A stretch of 64,000 nt of DNA. It comes from Arthrobacter silviterrae (lineage in GTDB: Bacteria > Actinomycetota > Actinomycetes > Actinomycetales > Micrococcaceae). Shown here one piece after another: positions 49,401-56,600 of the stretch. A program made the position numbers and the translations under genes. The notes beneath the pieces were generated by a model. It made no database searches and had not been told where the DNA came from. It saw nothing but the letters and a program-made list of their open reading frames with translations. The stretch is from contig NZ_JAAKZI010000016.1 in NCBI RefSeq assembly GCF_011045165.1, positions 1 through 64,000 on the forward strand, read 5' to 3'. The first letter of the stretch is position 1. Every line of letters starts with the position of its first letter.

Positions 49401-51017
49401 CCTGACCTTCCTGCCACAGTGGACGTGACTGGCCTGGCCCCTTCGGCCCCTGCCGGAACTGGCCCGGGCGAGGCCGCCGCGACGGTTGTGTTGCCGGAGG
49501 TTGGCGGGCCAGGACTGCTGTTGGGAGTGATGGATGTGCCCGAAGCCCAATCCATTGAGCCCCTCCTCTGGCGCCCTGCCACTCATTCCCATGTGGCATG
49601 CGTGGGCACACGGTCGGAATCCTCCGCCGCGGTGCGGCTGCTTGCGGGCCAATTCATCAGGGCACGTTCCACCGAACTCGAACCCATTCCACATTTCTCT
49701 TACCTCCTCGACGGCGATGGCTCCCTGCAGGCTTTTGCCGGGGACCCTGCGGTGGGCGCGTACGCCTCTCCCCGCCGGCTTCGCACCGCTGCCCGGCTGC
49801 TGGAGCGCCTGGCAGGTTTGGCCGGTTCAGACTCCACCTCCCTGGTGCTGTTCGCCTCCGATTGGGGACGCTGGCTGGCCGGATTCAGGTCGAGCCCCTG
49901 GCCATGGGCCGAGGACGAGCTGACCGGATTGGTCCGCCACGGCGCGTGCAACGTCAGCGTGGTCCTTGGCGGTGACCGCGAGCTCCTGACAGCACCGTTC
50001 ATGGCTTCAATTCCCAACCGGCTGTTCCTCCCGCACCGGGCCAGCACGGAGTCCACGCTTTTGTGGCCCAAGTTGCCGCGGTTTGCACCGCTTCCAGGCC
50101 GGGCCGCCGTCTTTGGGCCAATCAATGCCGCGGCGTCAGGAGGGCTGCCCGACGATCCCCACACTGCCCAGCTTGGCACGCCAGCCGCAACGTCCTCCCG
50201 CCACCCCCTGCACGCCGGCACCGTCAGTTACCAAGGCAACGTCTCGGAACCATTGTTAGACGCAGCACCGGGCACAAACACGGGACGGACAGGTTCAGGA
50301 CAGGCTTCCCACCGCGGACAGCTCCCGCCCGAGCCGCCAATTGTGGTTTGCGACCTTCCGGAGGCGCTGACACTGGGCCAGGCCCGTGACACCATGCGCA
50401 GGCTGCAGACACAACGATGCAGTGGCAACGGCAGCGACAGTGGCAGCAACAGCCATGGCGGCGCCCCCGGCAACCGCAGCTCGTCACCGGCAACATCCCA
50501 GTGCCAGGGCTATGCTTCATTGTTTGTGGGCCTCGGCGGGGACGGCCGCACCCCCATCACCGTGAGAATCCAGGCCGGGACCGTGCTGCCCCTGCTTGGC
50601 GGGCCGGGTTCGGGCCGCTCAACCTTTTTGCGGTCCGTCCGCGCCCTCAATGGGCCGGAACTGAACGCCGGGCTGCCCGCGCAGCCGGGGCCGCCCGTTC
50701 TGTGGGTGGACGACGCCATCGCCCTGGACCCTGTACCCCTTGCCGAGCTGGGCCGCCAGCTGGACCAGGGGTCAGTGGCCGTGGTTGCCCTTCCCAACCA
50801 TCTGCCGTCCCTGTCCCGCCTGCCCCTGGAATGGGGGCTGAGGAACATGGAGCACGGCATCATCCTCGGCCCGAAGAGGGCCCTGGACGGAGAAGTGCTG
50901 GGCGTGCGCCTGGACACCGCGGGTTCAGAACCCTCCGGACGCGCAGTCCTTGTGGTTCGCGGCAGCGTGGAGTGGTTTCAGTTCCCCTTCGCCGACATTG
51001 GCCGGGCCGGGGAGTGA
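46488..51017 (+). CDS. FHA-domain FtsK/SpoIIIE ATPase (EccC-like)
   Basis: 1509 residues. An FHA domain (about 147-205: LGRGRCRIPIPDPTLSRFHG) is followed by a long Pro/Ala linker and two membrane helices near 310-350. Three FtsK/SpoIIIE modules come next: the first has an intact Walker A (GTTGSGKS, Lys692) and Walker B MIVVDEF; the second has only a degenerate loop (VGTRSESSA); the third has GGPGSGRS with Arg1377 instead of Lys. One active and two degenerate motors is the EccC layout of type VII secretion. The FHA domain would bind phosphothreonine proteins. No WXG100 or other ecc gene is nearby. Confidence 0.88.
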   Translation: MQLEVTAVAGPGMAPFPAVELSLSVPEDAPWRPPPGPGGGQAEATDSVGQAEMGCTQPGSTQPGSGAWEALAARWPGAGFSVAGRSVAALRPGHPPLVDGAVVVVHPGRLKPEAFSHGGMGRASGVRPHALGAPALLAVRSGPAAGALFPLQRGSYTLGRGRCRIPIPDPTLSRFHGTLDVGESAMTLTPAHGSTGFRVVPGWDRRPTASATPVKGAVAVQVGDLVSCGMTGFAILLDVPGGIPPAPTATPATARPEARGPAPGMLAPGTPLAGAPGAGEHATPPAQRPGLLDPGVLQPLSLDAPAGMSRGRWAMVAAGLLPLVVGVLFAWLTGSWMFLAFAGMGAVTVLVPVLGGTRHRRDFAAAVANAARRDAARRMAAFPGADEYLAMAQASTAGNPEGGSFPAPGFPAARGIAIRLGTATQAANLVLFPASPGFNAPIVSGLPVAVPLQAGATHLRGAAPALALLLNFVLVQLDSAAVPVVLLGAPDRVPLCARFLRNTFLATTPESAIETIQALCPPGIPAEQSPPPEPTSNGTGGGPPCVLVAVDMSVTAVEAACPGLRIVTFTGGVGAGVPAAATLRAQGNCVAGTAHGVAFVPDGVPALLFDRYARARARSATAAPSRRNSLEPCQVPPLSKCTPDGVARQWAATTNRPIAPVPIGQSPSGPELFDFTRHGPHLLVGGTTGSGKSEFLRTLVGSLAATHSPVDLQFVFIDFKGGAGLGTMQKLPHTTSLVTDLDGHGIARTIASLRAEIHRRESMLGRAEAADSDSYRSGHAGRNAGMAHLMIVVDEFRVLVDQFPEAMAELMRIAAVGRSLGIHLVMATQRPQGAISADIRANVTSSVCLRVQSTFDSQDVIGSGSAASISVGTPGRAYISRAGARPTQFQCATLRLPDEESAIRPMALATADALAQGAGQAAVGHADRGTAGRTPDSDIAPVAAMLTEAWELYRAGPAAEGRPAAAPAVVAPDLPATVDVTGLAPSAPAGTGPGEAAATVVLPEVGGPGLLLGVMDVPEAQSIEPLLWRPATHSHVACVGTRSESSAAVRLLAGQFIRARSTELEPIPHFSYLLDGDGSLQAFAGDPAVGAYASPRRLRTAARLLERLAGLAGSDSTSLVLFASDWGRWLAGFRSSPWPWAEDELTGLVRHGACNVSVVLGGDRELLTAPFMASIPNRLFLPHRASTESTLLWPKLPRFAPLPGRAAVFGPINAAASGGLPDDPHTAQLGTPAATSSRHPLHAGTVSYQGNVSEPLLDAAPGTNTGRTGSGQASHRGQLPPEPPIVVCDLPEALTLGQARDTMRRLQTQRCSGNGSDSGSNSHGGAPGNRSSSPATSQCQGYASLFVGLGGDGRTPITVRIQAGTVLPLLGGPGSGRSTFLRSVRALNGPELNAGLPAQPGPPVLWVDDAIALDPVPLAELGRQLDQGSVAVVALPNHLPSLSRLPLEWGLRNMEHGIILGPKRALDGEVLGVRLDTAGSEPSGRAVLVVRGSVEWFQFPFADIGRAGE

Positions 51018-51032
51018 GATGACCGTGTACAA

Positions 51033-51548
51033 CTACAGCACGGGGTGTTCGCCGCCGGTCCGCAACGAGAATGCCACCACCCTGGGCGTGAACAAATAGT
51101 AGATGCCAGCCAACGCCGGCAGCAGCAAAAGCACGCCAACAGGAACCGCACCGCCAAATAACGCAGGCATGGCCAGCGCCACCATGAGCAGTTGCCACAC
51201 GAACGCAGCTGACCTCGTCCAGCGAAAACCCCTGTAGGCGTTGACGGAAACGGCGGCCAGCCCGGTTGCCAGGGCCAGTGTCAACACCACCAGGAACACA
51301 GAGCTGGCAAGGGACTGCGGCGGCTGGAAAAACGACCCAATGCCGAGCCAGAGGGCGGCTGCGGCCAGCTCAAGCGCCTCAAGCGCCACGACAGCCGCTA
51401 TGACCACCACGCCAAGCGGCCGGGGCGGCCGCAAGCCCGATTCTGTGGGGGGCACGGCGCCCTTGGATGGGACGGCTCCCTTGGACGGCACAGGTTCCTG
51501 CGGCTCGGGGGCTGGCTGGTTCTGCGGGTTCCGGGGAGGTCTTGACAC
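51033..51548 (-). CDS. small four-helix membrane protein, unknown function
   Basis: 171 residues: about 40 polar, Pro-rich residues including a tandem PSKGAV repeat, then four hydrophobic segments. No family recognised. Convergent with the FtsK-like gene (15 bp apart) and divergent from whiB1. Confidence 0.7.
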   Translation of the reverse strand: MSRPPRNPQNQPAPEPQEPVPSKGAVPSKGAVPPTESGLRPPRPLGVVVIAAVVALEALELAAAALWLGIGSFFQPPQSLASSVFLVVLTLALATGLAAVSVNAYRGFRWTRSAAFVWQLLMVALAMPALFGGAVPVGVLLLLPALAGIYYLFTPRVVAFSLRTGGEHPVL

Positions 51549-51691
51549 AAGTGCACCCTACCGGACATAGTCGGGGAACAGCCATGGGCGCCTTGGCGTT
51601 TGTGACGCATCGCTCACGTGTGGAGTGCAAATTATGCATCAATACCCCTTGTTTACAAAGAGTTAACATGACACGCTTAACTCAATGACCT

Positions 51692-51714
51692 AAAGGGGCC
51701 GCAGAGGCCCTTTT
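51692..51714 (+). terminator. hairpin with T-tract upstream of whiB1
   Basis: A 9-bp stem with one G-U pair (51692-51700 with 51706-51714) ends in TTTTC. It resembles a plus-strand terminator or attenuator. No plus-strand gene precedes it closely, so it may act in a long whiB1 leader or stop read-through; role unclear. Confidence 0.4.
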
Positions 51715-51728
51715 CTTATGTGGCCAAA

Positions 51729-51744
51729 CGTGAAATATTTCACA
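51729..51744. promoter_or_regulatory. CRP/GlxR-like operator of whiB1
   Basis: CGTGAAATATTTCACA contains a perfect 14-bp palindrome and fits the cAMP-receptor consensus GTGA-N6-TCAC. It lies about 40 bp before the whiB1 start. In Mycobacterium tuberculosis, whiB1 is known to be controlled by the CRP protein Rv3676, so position and sequence agree. Confidence 0.6.
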
Positions 51745-51781
51745 AACAGCCTCCCGTTCTAATAAGGAGTGAGTGATCAGC

Positions 51782-52030
51782 ATGGACTGGCGTAGTCGCG
51801 CAGCCTGCCTCGACAAGGACCCGGAATTGTTTTTCCCCGTAGGAAACACCGGGCCCGCTTTGTTGCAGATCGAGGAAGCAAAGAGCGTATGCCGTCGTTG
51901 CCCAGTCATCGACACCTGCTTGAAGTGGGCCATTGAGTCCGGCCAGGACGCCGGCGTTTGGGGTGGCCTGAGCGAGGACGAACGCCGCGCCATGAAGCGC
52001 CGCGCCGCCCGCGCCCGCCGCGCCAGCTAG
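51782..52030 (+). CDS. whiB1: WhiB1-type iron-sulfur transcriptional regulator
   Basis: 82 residues with the four cluster-binding Cys (AACLD, then CRRCP and DTCLKW) and the GVWGGLSEDERR turn, followed by a basic DNA-binding tail KRRAARARRAS. The start MDWRSRAACLDKDPELFF matches WhiB1, which binds a 4Fe-4S cluster and interacts with the primary sigma factor. ATG 51782 follows AAGGAG by 12 nt; a GTG three codons earlier is possible. Convergent with pdtaS, an order shared with mycobacteria (Rv3219-Rv3220c). Confidence 0.95.
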   Translation: MDWRSRAACLDKDPELFFPVGNTGPALLQIEEAKSVCRRCPVIDTCLKWAIESGQDAGVWGGLSEDERRAMKRRAARARRAS

Positions 52031-52042
52031 CCACTCGCGGCC

Positions 52043-52106
52043 GGCCCGCAGCAGCGGTTGAACATCACGCCAGGGAATTGGTGCGTTTCAACCGCAGCTG
52101 CGGGCC
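52043..52106. terminator. large bidirectional hairpin between whiB1 and pdtaS
   Basis: A 20-bp inverted repeat with one mismatch (52043-52062 with 52087-52106) and a 24-nt loop lie between the convergent stop codons. No T-run follows. It probably terminates both transcripts. Confidence 0.7.
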
Positions 52107-52126
52107 GCTTGCTTTAATGGCGCCTT

Positions 52127-53602
52127 CTAATGCCGGCGTATCAGGGCCATTTCCAGGAACACGGTGGTGCCGCCGCCTTCACGCGGCGTCCACTCAATGG
52201 TGCCGCCCAGTTCGCTGGTGACCAAGGTGCGCACAATCTGCAGGCCAAGCCCCTCGGCGATGTGGCCGGCGGGCAAACCCACGCCATCGTCCTCGATCGT
52301 GACGGCCAGGGCGTCGTCGCCGGCGCTGTTCTTGTATCTCCTGGCCGTCATCCGGACCGTGCCTTCCCGGTCCTGCAGGCCATGTTCGACGGCGTTTGTC
52401 ACCAGTTCGTTGATCACCAGTGCCAGCGGGGTGGCAAAGTCGCTGGGCAGCTCGCCGAAAATTCCTTCACGCTCGGTGTGCACCTTCTGGGATGGTGACG
52501 CCACCTCGGCGGAGAGCCGGAACTGGCGGTCGATCAACTCATCAAAGTCGACATTTTGGGCCAGTCCCTGGGACAGGGTCTCATGCACCAGGGCGATCGT
52601 GGAGACACGGCGCATGGCCTGCTCCAGCCCCTGCCGGCCTTCCTCGCTGTGCATGCGCCGTGACTGCATGCGCAAGAGGGCCGCGACGGTCTGCAAGTTG
52701 TTTTTTACACGGTGGTGGATCTCACGGATGGTGGCATCCTTGGTCACCAGCTCCTGTTCCCGGCGCCGCAACTCGGACACGTCGCGGCAGAGCACCAGGG
52801 CGCCAAACCGCTCGGTGGCATCACGCAACGGGATGGCCCGCAGTGACAGGCTCACGCCGCGCGATTCGATTTCCGTCCGCCACGGCATGCGCCCCGTTAC
52901 CACCAGCGGCAGCGTCTCGTCCACCATCCGCCGGTCCTTGAGCAGCCCGGTGGTGACTTCCGCCAGGGAGCGGCCCTCCAGGGATTCCCCGTCCCCCAGG
53001 CGCCGGAAGGCCGATACCCCGTTGGGGCTGGCATACTGGACGATTCCGTCCACATCCAGCCGCAGCACGCCGTCGCCCACACGCGGCGCACCGCGGCGGG
53101 ACCCGGTGGGCGAGGCAAAGTCGGGCCACAGCCCGAGCGTGGCCATCTTCAGCAGGTCATAGGCGCACTGTCGGTAGGTCAGCTCCAGGCGTGAGGGCAT
53201 CCGCGAGCTGGAGAGGTCCATGTGCGTGGTGATCACGGCCAGGGTGCGGCCGTTGCGGACCATGGGGATGGCCTCCACCCGCATGGCCATGTCGGCATTC
53301 CAGATGCTGGTTTCAGTGGATCGCTCTATGTTTTGGCTCCGCCAGGCGGAATTGACCAGGGGCTCCAGTTCAGGGCGGATGCTTTCGCCCACAAAGTCGG
53401 TGTGGAACATGGTGTGGCTGGTCGACGGGCGCACGTGCGCCAGCGCCACGTACCCCTTCCGGGGGTGTGGGAACCAGAGGGCCAGGTCGGCAAAGGCAAG
53501 ATCGGCAATGAGCTGCCAGTCCCCCACCAGAAGGTGCAGCCATTCGGCATCCCCCGGCCCAAAATCAGCACCCTCCCTGATCATGTCGGCAAAGATGGCC
53601 AC
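52127..53602 (-). CDS. pdtaS: sensor histidine kinase PdtaS-like
   Basis: 491 residues, cytosolic. The N-terminus (about 1-140) is a GAF-like PdtaS-type domain, then a PAS domain (about 175-270), a HisKA_2 dimerisation helix with IREIHHRVKNNLQ near residue 295, and a HATPase domain (NELVTNAVEH, DDGVGLP, GLGLQIVRTL). In mycobacteria PdtaS signals to PdtaR, an ANTAR RNA-binding regulator. The upstream in-frame extension is rejected because GTG 53602 has AGGAGGA 7 nt before it. Confidence 0.93.
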   Translation of the reverse strand: MAIFADMIREGADFGPGDAEWLHLLVGDWQLIADLAFADLALWFPHPRKGYVALAHVRPSTSHTMFHTDFVGESIRPELEPLVNSAWRSQNIERSTETSIWNADMAMRVEAIPMVRNGRTLAVITTHMDLSSSRMPSRLELTYRQCAYDLLKMATLGLWPDFASPTGSRRGAPRVGDGVLRLDVDGIVQYASPNGVSAFRRLGDGESLEGRSLAEVTTGLLKDRRMVDETLPLVVTGRMPWRTEIESRGVSLSLRAIPLRDATERFGALVLCRDVSELRRREQELVTKDATIREIHHRVKNNLQTVAALLRMQSRRMHSEEGRQGLEQAMRRVSTIALVHETLSQGLAQNVDFDELIDRQFRLSAEVASPSQKVHTEREGIFGELPSDFATPLALVINELVTNAVEHGLQDREGTVRMTARRYKNSAGDDALAVTIEDDGVGLPAGHIAEGLGLQIVRTLVTSELGGTIEWTPREGGGTTVFLEMALIRRH

Positions 53603-53625
53603 CTGCGGCTCCTCCTGTATTGGTT

Positions 53626-53663
53626 GCCGGTGCCCGCACCCCTTGTGGGACGCGGGCACCGGC
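53626..53663 (-). terminator. hairpin terminator after NAD-glutamate dehydrogenase
   Basis: A perfect 12-bp inverted repeat (53626-53637 with 53652-53663) begins 10 nt beyond the gdh stop codon. There is no T-run, as often in actinobacteria. It also sits just upstream of pdtaS. Confidence 0.65.
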
Positions 53664-53673
53664 CGTTTAGTTG

Positions 53674-56600
53674 CTAGCGCCGAACGATCGAACGCAAGAG
53701 CCTCAATGCTACCGACAAGGAGGCCATGTCGTCCTGCTCAAGCTCATTCACCTCGGCAAACATCTTGGTGGCACGCGTGAGCTGTTCCTTGTTCTGCGCC
53801 TCCCAGCCTTCGATGCGTGCCATGGTGCCCGTCCCGTTTTCCGTGCTGTGCAGGACGTTGCTGGCCATGTCCGCCGTGGTGGCGTAGAGGTCATCACGCA
53901 GGGCGGCGCGGGCCAGTGCCTGCCAGCGGTCATTGCGTGGCAGTGCCGTAATCCGCTCCAGCAGGGCATCCACGCCGTAGCGGTTGTACAGCGCGTAGTA
54001 CACGCTGGCCACGTCCTCCACCGGTTCGTCCACGCTGGCACTGACCTTGGCCACATCCAGCAGGGGGAATGTTTCGAACAGTTCCGCCCACTGCAGCCCG
54101 AGGGCGTCGGGCATGTTGAACGACTTGGCACGGTCGCGCCACAACTGCACGCGGTCCACGTCCACGCCCTGGAAGAAGTCCCCCATGCGGGCCCCCAGCG
54201 AGGAGACAACAGGCTTGAACTGGCCAATCACCTCGGCGATGGTGCGCTGTCCCGTGCTCTCGTTGACCAGCCACCGCAGTGCACGGTCCAGCAGCCGGCG
54301 CATGTCCAGCTGCACCGTGCACCACTGCTCCGTGGGGAACGACGGCGGCAACTCGCGCAGCGCCGCAGTCATGGCGTCGAAGTCGTAGATTTCGTGCAGG
54401 GCCACGAACGCCTTGGCAATTGCCACTTCGTCGGCGGAGGACTCCTCCATGGCGCGGAAGGCAAACGTGATCCCGCCCAGGTTCACCATGTCATTGGCCA
54501 CCACGGTGGCAATGATTTCCCGTCGCAGGGGGTGGGTGTCCAGTTCGGCGTCAAAGCGTTCGGCCACCTGGGCCGGGAAGTACCGGCGCAGCGTCGACTT
54601 GAACCACGGATCATCTGCCAGGTCGCTGTCGCTGAGCGCCGTGGCCAGTTCCATCTTGGCGTAGGCGGCCAGCACGGCCAGCTCCGGCGAGGTGAGTCCC
54701 TGGCCGCCCAGGAGGCGCTCGTGAAGCTCCTCGTTGGTGGGCAGCGCCTCGATGGCCCTGTCCAGCTCGCCGTGCTTTTCCAGCCAGTCCATGAAGCGTT
54801 CGTAGCTGGGGCTCCACTCCACCACGCGCTGGCGGTCGTTGAGCAGCAGCACGTTCTGGTCGATGTTGTCCTCAAGCACCAGGTGCCCGATTTCCTCGGT
54901 CATGGACATCAGGAAGGCTGCGCGCTCGTTGGTGTCAAGCTTGCCGGCCGCCACCATGCGGTCCACGAAGATCTTGATGTTCACCTCATGGTCGGAACAG
55001 TCAACACCCGCTGAGTTGTCAATGGCGTCGGTGTTCAGAATCACCCCGTGCAGGGCGGCCTCCACGCGGCCGTGCTGGGTCATGCCCAGGTTTCCGCCTT
55101 CACCCACCACCTTGACCCGCAGGTCCCGGCCGTCCACACGGATGGCGTCATTGGCCTTGTCGCCCACTTCGGCGTTGCTTTCCGTGCTGGCCTTGATGTA
55201 CGTGCCGATTCCGCCGTTGTAAAGCAGGTCGGTGGGGGCCAGCAGCACGGCCCGCAGCAGTTCCGGCGGGCTCAGCTTGACGGTTCCCTCGGGCAGCCCC
55301 AGCACCACCCTGACCTGTTCGGAGACGGGTATCGACTTGAGCGTGCGGGAGTAGACGCCGCCGCCTTCACTGATCAGTTCCTTGTTGTAGTCCTGCCATG
55401 ATGACCGCGGCAGGTCATAAAGGCGCTGGCGCTCGTCAAAGGCAGCGCCCGGTTCCGGGTTCGGGTCCAGGAAGATGTCCCGGTGGTCAAAGGCGGCCAC
55501 AAGGTGAACGTGGCGGGTCCGCAGCAGGCCGTTGCCAAAAACGTCGCCCGACATGTCGCCAATCCCCACTGCCGTGAACTCCTCGGCCTGGGTGTCGACG
55601 TCGAACTCGCTGAAGTGGCGCTTGACGGATTCCCAGGCACCTCGGGCCGTGATGCCCATCTCCTTGTGGTCGTAGCCGACGGAGCCGCCGGAGGCGAAAG
55701 CATCGCCCAGCCAGAAGCCGTACTCTGCCGAAATGGCGTTGGCCGTGTCGGAGAACGACGCCGTCCCCTTGTCCGCGGCCACCACCAGGTACGTGTCGTC
55801 CGAGTCATGCCGGACCACGTTCTCCGGCGGCACCACCACTTCGCCGTCGGCCGTGGCCACGAGGTTGTCGGTGACGTCGAGGAGGCCGCGGATGAAGGTC
55901 TTGTAGCTTTCCTTGCCTTCAGTGATCCAGGCGCCCCTGTCAACGGCCGGGTTGGGCAGCTGCTTGGGGAAGAAGCCGCCCTTTGCGCCCGTCGGGACGA
56001 TGACGGCGTTCTTGACGGTCTGGGCCTTGACCAGGCCCAGGACCTCGGTGCGGAAATCCTCGCGGCGGTCCGACCAGCGCAGGCCGCCTCGGGCCACCTT
56101 GCCAAAGCGAAGGTGGACGCCTTCAACGCGCGGGGAATATACCCAGATTTCAAACATGGGGCGTGGGAACGGCAAACCGTCGATCCCCGCGGGGTCAAGT
56201 TTGAGGCTGAGGAAGTCACGGCCGCGGTAGTAGTTGGTGCGCAGTGTCGATTCAAGTAGGTTGGCGATGGTGCGCAGGACACGGTCGGCATCCAGCGTGG
56301 GCACCTTTTCCAGGGCGTCCAGGAGGCGTCCGCGGACCTCGTCGAGACGATCGACGCGGGTCTCTTCCGGAACCGCCGGGTTGAAGCGGGTCTCAAACAA
56401 TTCCACCAGCGCCCGCGTGACGGCGACGTTGTGGAGCAGGGTGTCGGCAATGAAGCCGAACGAGTTGGTGTTTCCCATCTGGCGCAGGTACTTGGCGTAG
56501 GCGCGAAGAATCACGATCTGGCGCCAGTCCATGCCCTCGGTCAGGACCAGCCGGTCAAAGAGGTCGGATTCGCTGGCTCCCGTCGTGGCTGCCCCGAACG

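Noticed and set aside
46488-51548. Complete type VII secretion (ESX) locus
   Set aside because: Only the EccC-like ATPase is present; neighbouring genes are glf and a small unrelated membrane protein.
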